Origin: Gordonia araii NBRC 100433
GTDB taxonomy: Bacteria; Actinomycetota; Actinomycetes; Mycobacteriales; Mycobacteriaceae
Assembly (NCBI RefSeq): GCF_000241265.1
Contig: NZ_BAEE01000043.1
Location: 1 to 64,000, forward strand
Reading direction: 5' to 3'
Length of the DNA stretch: 64,000 nucleotides
The notes beneath the pieces are model-generated. The model did no database searches. It was not told the DNA's origin and worked only from the letters and a program-made list of their open reading frames with translations. Position 1 is the first letter of the stretch, and every line of letters starts with the position of its first letter. Below are positions 32,624 through 40,364 of this stretch, piece by piece. The translations under genes and the position numbers were made by a program.

Positions 32624-33148
32624 ATGCCAGGTATGAGGCTGTCCAAGACAAGCGCGACCACGAATACGACCAACCCGGTTGGCCTGAGGCAACCGCGGGT
32701 AGCCGATGGTTCCCGGATTCACCGCCTGGCCGCGGAGACCGGTGTTCTCGACACCAACTCCGTCTACGCCTACGTGCTCTGGTGCCACGACTTCGCGACG
32801 ACATCGGTCGTTGCGGAGACCGACGACGGCGAACTCGCCGGCTTCGTCACCGGCTACCAGCGGCCCGACGACCCGTCGGTGCTGATGGTGTGGCAGGTCG
32901 GGGTCGACGCGAAGTTCCGCGGGCAGGGGATCGCTGCGCGGATGCTCCACCATCTGTTCGATGTGTTCGCCGACGCCGGCGTGCGTGCGATGCACACGAC
33001 CATCAGCCCCGACAACGAGGCATCGCAGCGATTGTTCGCCTCTGTCGCTCAACAACGCGGACTGAGTCTTTCGCGCCGTCCGCTGTTCGCCGCGGCGGAT
33101 CTCGGCGACGGCCACGAAGACGAGGATCTCTACATCCTCGCTCCCTGA
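32624..33148 (+). CDS. ectA: Diaminobutyrate acetyltransferase (ectoine step 2)
   Basis: 174 residues from ATG 32624; ATG 32633 is a close alternative. GNAT fold: VWQVGVDAKFRGQGIAARMLHHLFD (acetyl-CoA loop RGQGIA) and TTISPDNEASQRLF, the EctA signature. It makes N-gamma-acetyl-L-2,4-diaminobutyrate from acetyl-CoA. First gene of ectABC, 111 bp from ectB. A CRP-type palindrome lies upstream. Length fits EctA (160-200). Confidence 0.93.
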   Translation: MPGMRLSKTSATTNTTNPVGLRQPRVADGSRIHRLAAETGVLDTNSVYAYVLWCHDFATTSVVAETDDGELAGFVTGYQRPDDPSVLMVWQVGVDAKFRGQGIAARMLHHLFDVFADAGVRAMHTTISPDNEASQRLFASVAQQRGLSLSRRPLFAAADLGDGHEDEDLYILAP

Positions 33149-33259
33149 CCGGCGCCTCTCAACGCGCCCGGATCTAGACAGGAATCAGCCCGGTAATCCA
33201 TGAGCACGATCAGCAACCACGAAACCAACAGTGATACGAAACCGAAGTGAGGAAATTCG

Positions 33260-34531
33260 ATGCAACTCCTATCGCAGCCTGTGACCGATGCGGTCTTCAC
33301 CTCCCACGAGTCCGAGGTGCGCAGCTACTGCCGTAACTGGCCGACGGTGTTCAGCCGCGCGAAAGGCGCGTGGCTCACCGACGTCGACGGCAAGCGCTAT
33401 CTCGACTTCTTCGCCGGGGCGGGTGCGCTCAACTACGGCCACAACAACCCTGCTCTCAAGGGGCCGTTGATGGAGTACCTGGCCCAGGACGGAATCACCC
33501 ACAGCCTCGACATGTACACCGAGGCCAAGGGGGAGTTCCTCCGTACCTTCCACGACCTGATCCTGGAGCCGCGCAACCTGGACTACAAGGTGCAGTTCCC
33601 CGGCCCGACCGGCACCAACTCGGTCGAGTCGGCACTCAAGCTGGCCCGCAAGGTGACCGGCCGCGAGTCGATCATCAGCTTCACTAATGCCTTCCACGGC
33701 ATGACGCTGGGTTCGCTTTCGGTGACCGGCAACTCGATGAAGCGCGCCGGTGCCGGCATCCCGCTCGTCCACGCGACGCCCATGCCGTTCGACAACTACT
33801 TCGGCGGCGTCGTCGAGGACTTCCACTGGTTCGAACGCGTGCTCGACGACTCGGGGAGCGGCCTGAATCGTCCCGCAGCCGTGGTCGTCGAGACCGTGCA
33901 GGGCGAAGGCGGCGTCAACGTGGCCCGAGCGGAATGGCTGCGTGCGCTGGCCGAGCTGTGCCGCCGCCGCGAAATCCTGCTGATCGTCGACGACGTCCAG
34001 ATGGGCTGTGGCCGCACCGGCTCCTTCTTCTCGTTCGAGGAGGCCGGCATCGTGCCCGACATCGTGACGCTGTCGAAGTCGATCGGCGGCTACGGCATGC
34101 CGCTCGCGCTGACGCTGATCCGCCCAGACCTCGACGTCTGGGGACCCGGCGAACACAACGGCACCTTCCGCGGCAACAACCCGGCATTCGTCACCGCGAC
34201 GGCCGCACTGCGCGAGTACTGGTCCGACGACCAACTCGAGCGCGACGTCATCGCCAAGGGTGATCGCATCGCCACCGCGTTCACCGAACTCTGCGAGAAG
34301 CACGAGGGCTTGTCGCACCGCGGCCGCGGCATGGTGCGGGGACTCGTATTCGAGAACGCGCCCGACGCCGCCAAGGTCTGCGCCGCCGCCTTCGACGCGG
34401 GTCTGCTGGCGGAGACCTCCGGACCGGCCGACGAGGTCGTCAAGCTGCTGCCGCCGTTGACCATCAAGACCGAGGATCTCGAGGTCGGTCTGGCTATCCT
34501 CGCGCAGGCAGTCGAGGAGGTCGTCGGATGA
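33260..34531 (+). CDS. ectB: Diaminobutyrate-2-oxoglutarate transaminase (ectoine step 1)
   Basis: 423 residues, ATG 33260 with GAGGAAA upstream. Class III PLP aminotransferase of EctB type: pyruvate-like N-terminus [53 protein letters not shown], and [18 protein letters not shown] lysine Lys273 in [10 protein letters not shown]. It forms diaminobutyrate from aspartate semialdehyde using glutamate. Its stop overlaps ectC by 4 bp. Confidence 0.96.
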   Translation: MQLLSQPVTDAVFTSHESEVRSYCRNWPTVFSRAKGAWLTDVDGKRYLDFFAGAGALNYGHNNPALKGPLMEYLAQDGITHSLDMYTEAKGEFLRTFHDLILEPRNLDYKVQFPGPTGTNSVESALKLARKVTGRESIISFTNAFHGMTLGSLSVTGNSMKRAGAGIPLVHATPMPFDNYFGGVVEDFHWFERVLDDSGSGLNRPAAVVVETVQGEGGVNVARAEWLRALAELCRRREILLIVDDVQMGCGRTGSFFSFEEAGIVPDIVTLSKSIGGYGMPLALTLIRPDLDVWGPGEHNGTFRGNNPAFVTATAALREYWSDDQLERDVIAKGDRIATAFTELCEKHEGLSHRGRGMVRGLVFENAPDAAKVCAAAFDAGLLAETSGPADEVVKLLPPLTIKTEDLEVGLAILAQAVEEVVG

Positions 34532-34953
34532 TCGTCCGCTCGACCAAGGAGATCACCGGGACCGAGCGCGACGTCGCCGATCCGAAGGGCAACTGGCGCT
34601 CCAAACGCATCGTTCTCGCCGGCGACGGCGTCGGCTTCTCGTTCCACGAGACGACGATCGAGGCCGGCACGGTCAACGAGTTCCACTACGCCAACCATGT
34701 GGAGGCCGTGTGGCTCGTCGAAGGGGAGGGGCTGCTCACCAACCGGGAGACCGGCGAGGTGCACGTGCTCTCACCGGGGACGATGTATCTGCTCGACGGC
34801 AACGAACGGCATACCGTCGCCGCATCGACGCAGCTGCGCATGCTGTGCGTCTTCAACCCGCCGGTCGTCGGCACCGAGGTGCACGACGAGAACGGGGTCT
34901 ACCCGCTCGTCGAGATCGAGGATTCGCAACCGGCGAGCGCGGCCGCCAAGTAG
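34528..34953 (+). CDS. ectC: L-ectoine synthase
   Basis: 141 residues; ATG 34528 overlaps the ectB stop (ATGA). Cupin enzyme: [43 protein letters not shown] shows the metal-binding Glu and His of EctC. It closes the acetyl-diaminobutyrate ring to ectoine, an osmoprotectant. No ectD (hydroxylase) or ask_ect follows, so ectoine rather than hydroxyectoine is the likely product. Its 3' end overlaps the convergent sigma gene by 55 bp, and the final ~10 residues ([11 protein letters not shown]) are extra to the usual 128-135. Confidence 0.95.
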   Translation: MIVRSTKEITGTERDVADPKGNWRSKRIVLAGDGVGFSFHETTIEAGTVNEFHYANHVEAVWLVEGEGLLTNRETGEVHVLSPGTMYLLDGNERHTVAASTQLRMLCVFNPPVVGTEVHDENGVYPLVEIEDSQPASAAAK

Positions 34954-36191
34954 TCGTCTTCGGCCTCGTTCCCCGGCAGTTCGAGCGCCCGACGGTACGC
35001 GGCGGCGGCCGCATCGTCGTCGCCGAGTTCCACCAGGGTGAGCGCGCGGGCGACGTGATAGGGCCTGAACTGTGCGAGCGCGGGGTCGTCGGCCAGGGCG
35101 TCGAGAAGGCGCAATCCTTCGGCCGGCCCCGTGGCCCGGCCGTGCGCGACCGCACGGCCGAGGCTGACGACCGGTCCGGGTTCGCGAGACTCGAGCATTC
35201 CGTAGAGCACCGCGATCTGTTCCCAGTCCGTTTCGTCGGCGCAGGGGGCTTCGGCGTGCACGGCGGCGATCGCGGCTTGGATCGTGTACGTGCCCGCATC
35301 GGGTGATCCGGCGGCTCGCTCGGCCAGCGAGGTTCCCTCGGCGACGAGACCGGAGTCCCACAAGGCGCGGTCCTGCTGCGCCAGCGGAATGGGTGAGCCC
35401 GTGCCGTCGACGCGGGCCGGCCGCCGTGCCTGCGTGAGTATCAGCAAGGCGAGGAGTCCGGTGGTCTCGGCGCCCGGGAGCAGCGCCGCGAGCAGCCGTG
35501 CCAGACGGATCGCCTCGGCGGTGAGGTCGTCGCGGATGTGATCGGTTCCGGCCGAGCGTGCGTACCCCTCGGCGTACAGCAGGTAGACGACGCGCAGCAC
35601 GCCCGGCAAACGCGTGGGCAGGTCGTCGGGCCCGGGGGCGTCGAACGGGACCCCGAGGGTGCGGATGCGCTTCTTGGCGCGCACGATGCGCTGCTGCGCG
35701 GTGGTCACCGGCAGCAGGAGCGCGTGTGCGACCTCTGCCGTGGTCAGGCCGGCAACGAACCGGAGAGTGAGCGCGACCCGGTCCTCGGCTTTCAGCACCG
35801 GGTGGGTGCAGGCGAAGAACAGGCCGAGCCGCTCGTCGGGGATCGTCGGGGGTTCCGCCTGCTCTGCGGGGTCGGTGAAGCCGGCGGGCAACGGCGACCG
35901 GTCGGAATCGACGTGCAGGCGCGCCAGCTTTTGCGCCAGGACGCTCTCGCGACGCAGCACGTCGAGCGCCTTGCGTTTCGCGGTGGTGGTCAACCATGCC
36001 TCCGGCGACGAGGGCACGCCCGTCCTCGGCCAGGTGACCAGCGCCTGGGCGATCGCCTCCTGCAGGGTGTCCTCGGCCAGGTCGAGATCGCCGAACCGGC
36101 GCGCCAAGGTGGCCAGGAGCCGCGACCTGGAGTCGCGGTCCATGTCCGCCACGGCGCGCCGGGCAGCGATTTCCCCGTCGTGCGCGGTCAC
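34899..36191 (-). CDS. ECF sigma factor, ECF42-like with C-terminal TPR extension
   Basis: 430 residues from GTG 36191. Residues ~1-90 hold sigma-2 ([39 protein letters not shown]), ~110-170 sigma-4 ([36 protein letters not shown]), and the rest, ~175-430, is a helical extension ([35 protein letters not shown]-type helices) seen in the ECF42 group. ECF42 sigma factors are partnered with DGPF/YCII proteins, exactly the next gene. Role in relatives: response to stress or antibiotics in some strains. Its end runs 55 bp into ectC. Confidence 0.9.
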   Translation of the reverse strand: MTAHDGEIAARRAVADMDRDSRSRLLATLARRFGDLDLAEDTLQEAIAQALVTWPRTGVPSSPEAWLTTTAKRKALDVLRRESVLAQKLARLHVDSDRSPLPAGFTDPAEQAEPPTIPDERLGLFFACTHPVLKAEDRVALTLRFVAGLTTAEVAHALLLPVTTAQQRIVRAKKRIRTLGVPFDAPGPDDLPTRLPGVLRVVYLLYAEGYARSAGTDHIRDDLTAEAIRLARLLAALLPGAETTGLLALLILTQARRPARVDGTGSPIPLAQQDRALWDSGLVAEGTSLAERAAGSPDAGTYTIQAAIAAVHAEAPCADETDWEQIAVLYGMLESREPGPVVSLGRAVAHGRATGPAEGLRLLDALADDPALAQFRPYHVARALTLVELGDDDAAAAAYRRALELPGNEAEDDYLAAALAGCESSISTSG

Positions 36192-36194
36192 GGC

Positions 36195-36542
36195 TCAGTA
36201 CGGGGCGAGCGGGCGGATCTCGACGTGGCCGCCGGGAGCCGAGGCAGGACTGCGTCGTGCCCATTCGATCGCCTCGTCGATCGTCGCGACCTCGATGATG
36301 TAGGCGCCGCCGACGAACTCGCGTACTTCGGCGTAAGGGCCCGACGAGACGACGCGTTCGCCCTTCTCGTCACTGGCGACGACGGCCCCCTGGTCGGGGT
36401 CTTCAAGGGCGAACGAGCTGACCACGACACCGGCGTCGGTGATCTCCTTGTCGAAGGCGAAGAACTCTTCGGGGGTGGCCCCGCCGTCCTCGCCGCAGGC
36501 CGGGTCGTTGACGTGTCCCATGAGAAGCAGTGCGTACTTCAT
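36195..36542 (-). CDS. YCII/DGPF-family protein, partner of ECF42
   Basis: 115 residues from ATG 36542 with AGGAGG 4-9 bp upstream (a strong site that decides the start). YCII fold: MKYALLLMG at the start, EEFFAFDKEITDAGVVV, VVSSGPYAEVREFVGGAYIIEVATIDEAIEWARRSP and the C-terminal GHVEIRPL. Three bases separate its stop from the sigma start, so they are co-transcribed with this gene first. It may sense a ligand or modulate the sigma factor; the biochemistry is unknown. Confidence 0.9.
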   Translation of the reverse strand: MKYALLLMGHVNDPACGEDGGATPEEFFAFDKEITDAGVVVSSFALEDPDQGAVVASDEKGERVVSSGPYAEVREFVGGAYIIEVATIDEAIEWARRSPASAPGGHVEIRPLAPY

Positions 36543-36646
36543 GATTCCTCCTGTGTGGCAGTGCTGACGTCGCCGAGCCGATCGGCCCGACACCATGGTG
36601 ACGGATGGCGGCGGCCGATATCGACAGCGAGCCGAGATTCGTCCGA

Positions 36647-37471
36647 CTAGTCGTTGTCGACGGCTCGGCGAGGCCGCCACGACTCCCGGGCGGCGCGAGC
36701 GCGGTCGTCGCCCTGGGATCCGGTGCGCAGCACGGTATCGCCGGTCCGGACATTGCGGGCCAGCCAGCGCAGCAGTCGGCGGCCGACCGTCGGCAGCGCG
36801 AGAGCGGGGTAGTAGATGCGCGGGAACACCACGCGTGTCCGATCGCGTTCCAATGCCTTGGCGATCCGGCGGGCGAGCACCTCAGCGCCACCCATCGGGA
36901 GCCGGTCGAGGACGCGCGCGCTTCCGGGGATCAAGCGGATCTCTGCTTGAACGGGGGTGTCGACCGGCCCGGGGATCACCTCGATCACCAGGGTGTCCGG
37001 CAGCTCCATGCGCAGCGTTTCGGTCGCGACGGACAGTGCGGCTTTGGCCGCCGCGTAGCCACCGGACAGCGGCCACGGGGTTACGGACGCCAGCGAGGTG
37101 ACGTTGACGATCGCCTGGGGCCGCAGTGCCGCGACGAGAGCCAGTGGGCTCCAGTAGTTGAGTTCCAGTGCGGCGCGGGCGTTTTCGTCGTCACCGACCG
37201 TGGCCACCGGAGCTGCGAGTCCGGCGCCGGCATTGTTGACGAGAACGTCGACGGGCCCGACGCGCTCGGCCAGCTCGGCCGCGGCTCCGCGTACGGAAAG
37301 ATCCACGGGGTAGACCTCGGCATGGATCTGCGCGGCCAATTCTTCGAGCTTGTCGGTGCTGCGTGCTGCGACGGCCAGACGCGCTCCCCGGTTCGCGAGT
37401 TCGACGGCCAGTGCGCGGCCGATTCCGCTCGACGCACCGGTGACAAGGATTCGGCGGCCGTCGAGATTCAC
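36647..37471 (-). CDS. Short-chain dehydrogenase/reductase
   Basis: 274 residues, GTG 37471. NAD(P) motif TGASSGIG near residue 12, NNAG near 80, and active-site YAAAK (Tyr ~139) with the upstream Ser in VTSLAS. Ends with a basic stretch. SDRs of this size often act on lipids, polyols or quinones; the substrate is unknown. It follows the 58-residue ORF by 18 bp and precedes the YCII gene on the same strand, with 104 bp between. Confidence 0.9.
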   Translation of the reverse strand: MNLDGRRILVTGASSGIGRALAVELANRGARLAVAARSTDKLEELAAQIHAEVYPVDLSVRGAAAELAERVGPVDVLVNNAGAGLAAPVATVGDDENARAALELNYWSPLALVAALRPQAIVNVTSLASVTPWPLSGGYAAAKAALSVATETLRMELPDTLVIEVIPGPVDTPVQAEIRLIPGSARVLDRLPMGGAEVLARRIAKALERDRTRVVFPRIYYPALALPTVGRRLLRWLARNVRTGDTVLRTGSQGDDRARAARESWRPRRAVDND

Positions 37472-37489
37472 AGGTGGGAGCCTATGCGG

Positions 37490-37666
37490 CTACCACACGT
37501 ACATGTCGTTGGTGTTGTCGTCGGCACGGGACTCGGCGCGGTGCTGCCCGTCGTGGCCGACGGGCAACGCGCAGCGCGGCTTGTGCGGCGTACGGCGCCG
37601 CCCGGGCCACTCGGCAGGGCAGCGGGCGACGGAATCGCGCGGCATCGTGGAGACCGGGTTGTTCAC
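37490..37666 (-). CDS. Small ORF: 58-residue Cys/His protein
   Basis: Not an obvious gene by length. GTG 37666 with TAGGAG seven bases upstream, and a TATACT -10 box 35 bp upstream of the start. Residues ~16-45 show two Cys and His in RCPAEW...RTPHKPRCALPVGHDGQHR, a CxLPxGHxGxHR element I have seen in small actinobacterial proteins and which may bind zinc. The stop precedes the SDR gene by 18 bp. Real if the motif is conserved in relatives; otherwise it may be chance, since long frames are common at this GC content. Confidence 0.55.
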   Translation of the reverse strand: MNNPVSTMPRDSVARCPAEWPGRRRTPHKPRCALPVGHDGQHRAESRADDNTNDMYVW

Positions 37667-37694
37667 GGCGCAACTCCTAGCGGTTGGGTGATTA

Positions 37695-37700
37695 AGTATA
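37695..37700 (-). promoter_or_regulatory. -10 box TATACT for the small ORF
   Basis: On the minus strand TATACT lies within the A/T-rich CATATACTTAATC, 28 bp before GTG 37666. It is the best -10 in the interval between the SDR and Abi genes. The rest of 37701-37818 shows nothing else recognisable. Confidence 0.4.
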
Positions 37701-37818
37701 TGAAATCACGTGCGCGCGGTGGGCGACACCGCGAAAGCGGCGTACGGCCCGGATCCACAACAACTGCACAGGAAACAGGAGCGTCCCAAAGACAGCGAGG
37801 CCCCGTGACGCCTTCTGG

Positions 37819-38523
37819 TTACCTTCGCGGGCGCTGAGTGAGCAGCGTCGGAACGGCGGAGCTGGCCGAGATATGGTCTCCGAGTTGATTGTCGAGCAGG
37901 GCCGCGACGTGGAGAAGGTCGTGGTGCAGACTGCTCGTGTTCAGCGCGAGGAGAGGCTCGTGGTGGGCGACTCGGTTGCGCAGGGCGTGGAGTCGCCCTA
38001 TACGGGTGTCGACTTCGGGACGCGCCGTGCCGGGTGGGAAGGCGTGGTGCAGAGCGGGGCGCCAGAGGGTGGTCTCATGGGCGGCGGACGTGAGGTAGCG
38101 CCAAAAGCCGAAAGTGAGTTGCGCGATGACCTTGCCGGGCAGCGCGTTGGGCCCGCCGGCTTCCCGGATCGCGCGGTCCAGTGCGGCTCGGGGTTTGGCG
38201 TTGATGTCGACGCTGACCTTGCCGTGACGTCCGCGTCTGCGGGTGCGCATCACGGGCGCGAAGACTTGGTTGCCGCAGGCGGTCCAGTGTCTCGGCAAGG
38301 TGAGATGCGTTGCCAGCACGCGGTCATAGGCGTTGCGCAGACCGACTTCCAGGTGGGCAAGGTCGTGCGCGAAACCGGCGCTGAGCCGGGCGTTCCACTC
38401 GTATAGTTCGAGCGCGCAGGCACGGTCGCCCTGTGCAGTGGTCAAGTAGACGGCCAACCTCGGCTCGCTCAGCCAGCGCGTCACCCACTCATCGGTGGGG
38501 CGATCGTCGACTGTGGCTGGCAT
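37819..38523 (-). CDS. Abi-like (Abi_2/AbiD-F) protein with HEPN motif
   Basis: 234 residues from ATG 38523; the open frame runs on through an antisense tRNA-His and is not part of the gene. The Abi_2 pattern is visible: LSEPRLAVYLTTAQGDRACALELYEWNARLSAGF, then LEVGLRNAYDRVLA, and near the C-terminus LHALRNRVAHHEPLL, whose Arg-Asn-Arg-Val-Ala-His is the R-x4-H HEPN RNase motif. Abi_2 proteins act in abortive phage infection or as toxins. It sits directly downstream of tRNA-His on the same strand, a place where mobile genes often land, and next to cell-wall and RNA genes. Confidence 0.75.
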   Translation of the reverse strand: MPATVDDRPTDEWVTRWLSEPRLAVYLTTAQGDRACALELYEWNARLSAGFAHDLAHLEVGLRNAYDRVLATHLTLPRHWTACGNQVFAPVMRTRRRGRHGKVSVDINAKPRAALDRAIREAGGPNALPGKVIAQLTFGFWRYLTSAAHETTLWRPALHHAFPPGTARPEVDTRIGRLHALRNRVAHHEPLLALNTSSLHHDLLHVAALLDNQLGDHISASSAVPTLLTQRPRR

Positions 38524-38680
38524 GGCCTGTCCAGTATCGCTAGACTGACTGACAGAAAGCCCCGGTGGACCTCTGACTTCGGTTACGTCGCCGGGGCTCA
38601 GTCGTTCTGGAGTTCGACGGTGACAGAGTTCGATCGTCGCGAGAGCGGCGTACGAGGCCTGAGGTAGGCGTAGAAATGGT

Positions 38681-38710
38681 TCGGCCCCAGCATTGGGATG
38701 CTGGGGCCGA
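38681..38710 (-). terminator. Hairpin terminator of tRNA-His
   Basis: TCGGCCCCAGCAT (38681-38693) pairs with ATGCTGGGGCCGA (38698-38710), 13 bp with a TGGG loop, just after the tRNA 3' end on the minus strand. Confidence 0.85.
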
Positions 38711-38716
38711 CCTAGG

Positions 38717-38789
38717 GGTGGCTGACGGGGCTCGAACCCGCGACATCCAGGATCACAACCTGGTGCTCTACCAACTGAACTACAGCCAC
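38717..38789 (-). tRNA. tRNA-His (GTG)
   Basis: Minus-strand cloverleaf: GTGGCTG (38789-38783) pairs with CAGCCAC (38724-38718); anticodon loop TTGTGAT with anticodon GTG at 38756-38754; GGTTCGAGCC T-arm. A G at position -1 (38790) pairs with C73 (38717), the tRNA-His identity feature. CCA is not encoded. Confidence 0.97.
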
Positions 38790-38851
38790 CATCGGCGCTG
38801 ACCGACGGGATCGCCATCGTTCAACGCCAGGCACCTACTTTAGCCGGTGAA

Positions 38852-38898
38852 CCTGCACGAAAACCAATCGGTTAGCACCCGGCGTGTTCGTGCAGGTG
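38852..38898 (-). terminator. 11-bp inverted repeat after orn
   Basis: ACCTGCACGAA (38852-38862) and TTCGTGCAGGT (38888-38898) are complementary; the loop contains AACC-AATC-GGTT, a second small stem. It lies between the orn stop and tRNA-His and is a likely transcript 3' end or processing signal. No T-tract follows. Confidence 0.5.
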
Positions 38899-38906
38899 AG
38901 AGCTGT

Positions 38907-39506
38907 TTACGCCGAATCGAGGCCGTCGACGATGGCGGTCAGCTCGTCGGTGTCGGGACCGGGCTGGGGAATGAAGGCGGCGGCGCGGTAGTAGCGCAGC
39001 TCCTGGATGGACTCGCGGATGTCCGACAACGCCCGATGGGAAAGGCCTTTAGCCGGCTGACCGAAGTAGATCTTCGGATACCACCGGCGGCACAGCTCCT
39101 TGATCGAGCTGACGTCGACCATCCGGTAGTGCAGATAGTCGTTCAGCTTCGGCATATCGCGCGCCAGGAAGGCGCGGTCGGTCGCGATCGAATTGCCGGC
39201 CAGCGGCACCTGGCCGGGGGAGGTGACGTGCTTTCGGATGTAGGCGAGGACCTGTTCCTCGGCGTCGGCGAGCGTCACCGTCGATGCGCGGACCTCCTCC
39301 GTGAGCCCCGACGCCGCATGCATCTTGGTGACCACGTCGGGCATGTTCGCCAGCGCCTCGTCGTCGGCGTGGATCACGATGTCGACGCCGTCGCCGAGGA
39401 TGTTGAGGTCGCCGTCGGTCACGAGTGCCGCGATCTCGATCAGCTTGTCGGACGCGGTGTCCAGGCCGGTCATCTCACAGTCGATCCACACCAGTTTGTC
39501 TTGCAC
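38907..39506 (-). CDS. orn: Oligoribonuclease
   Basis: 199 residues. DEDDh 3'-5' exonuclease: [10 protein letters not shown] (Asp and Glu near residues 9-11), [16 protein letters not shown] (Asp), and [11 protein letters not shown] with the catalytic His and Asp near 165-170. It degrades 2-5 nt RNA, including pGpG. Placement beside tRNA-His and next to a cmrA-like gene repeats the Mycobacterium tuberculosis order. Confidence 0.96.
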   Translation of the reverse strand: MQDKLVWIDCEMTGLDTASDKLIEIAALVTDGDLNILGDGVDIVIHADDEALANMPDVVTKMHAASGLTEEVRASTVTLADAEEQVLAYIRKHVTSPGQVPLAGNSIATDRAFLARDMPKLNDYLHYRMVDVSSIKELCRRWYPKIYFGQPAKGLSHRALSDIRESIQELRYYRAAAFIPQPGPDTDELTAIVDGLDSA

Positions 39507-39527
39507 GCGGTCAACCCTAGTCCGTCG

Positions 39528-40331
39528 CTACTCGCCGAGCTTGCGGTAGAAGCTGCCGACGATGGGAGCCGTGATCTTTCGCGGCGAGTAGCCGCCGGCC
39601 ACCGACATCGCCTTCGACAGCACGCCGGGCACGACTCGCATCTTGTTGCGGCCCAACGCGTCCAGGCTCATCTTCGCCACCTTGGTGGTGTCGTGCCACA
39701 GGAACCCGGGCACGTTCGCGTCGATGTTGCTGGCCTCGTCGTCGCTGGGTGTCTCGGCCCTTACCGGCCCCGGCGCGAGCAGCGTGACGTGGACGCCGGC
39801 GTCGGCGACCTCTCCTCGCACCGACTCGCTGAACGTGTTGACGAAGGCCTTGCTCGCCGCGTAGGTGGCGTTGTTGGGAATGGGCATGTTGCCCGCGGCG
39901 GAGCCGACCATCAGGATGCCGCCCGCACCCCGCCGGACCATCTGGGGAAGTACCGCCAGCGTCAGGTCGTGCACCGCGTTCACGTTCAGCCGTACCTGTG
40001 CCCGCTCGTAGTCGGAATCGAGTTCGACCAGCGGGCCGAAGGTCGCCACCCCGGCGTTGTTGGCGAGAATCGAGATCTCGCGCCCGGCGAGTTCGCCGCA
40101 CAGCACGGTCACCGCCGTCGGATCGGACAGATCGATCGCCCGGACCTCGACGGCCACGCGGTGGCGTTCGCGCAACTCGGAGGCCAGCTCCTCGAGGACG
40201 TCGCCGCGGCGGGCGACGACGATCAGGCCGTGCCCGCGTGCCGCCAATTCCCGCGCGAGCGCCATGCCGATGCCCGACGACGCGCCGGTGACGACGGCGC
40301 GGGCTTGCGGCGACGGCTCTGGAATACCCAT
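39528..40331 (-). CDS. cmrA: Mycolate-reductase-like short-chain dehydrogenase
   Basis: 267 residues. SDR with TGASSGIG (residues ~16-23), NNAG (~91-94), VGSAAGNMP and active-site YAASK (Tyr ~161). In mycobacteria the SDR beside orn (Rv2509) reduces the beta-keto mycolate to mature mycolic acid; the same neighbourhood and sequence style here support that call. An ordinary SDR with another substrate cannot be excluded from sequence alone. 21 bp separate it from orn. Confidence 0.82.
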   Translation of the reverse strand: MGIPEPSPQARAVVTGASSGIGMALARELAARGHGLIVVARRGDVLEELASELRERHRVAVEVRAIDLSDPTAVTVLCGELAGREISILANNAGVATFGPLVELDSDYERAQVRLNVNAVHDLTLAVLPQMVRRGAGGILMVGSAAGNMPIPNNATYAASKAFVNTFSESVRGEVADAGVHVTLLAPGPVRAETPSDDEASNIDANVPGFLWHDTTKVAKMSLDALGRNKMRVVPGVLSKAMSVAGGYSPRKITAPIVGSFYRKLGE

Positions 40332-40364
40332 ACCCCGATGGTAGTCAGGGCAGGGACCACCCGA

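Noticed and set aside
38559-38597. GCCCCGG/CCGGGGC hairpin upstream of the Abi gene
   Set aside because: Seven base pairs with a 25-base loop; too weak to call a terminator or switch.
38524-38817. Upstream extension of the Abi-like frame to 332 residues
   Set aside because: The added part translates the antisense of tRNA-His and its terminator. ATG 38523 is the sensible start.
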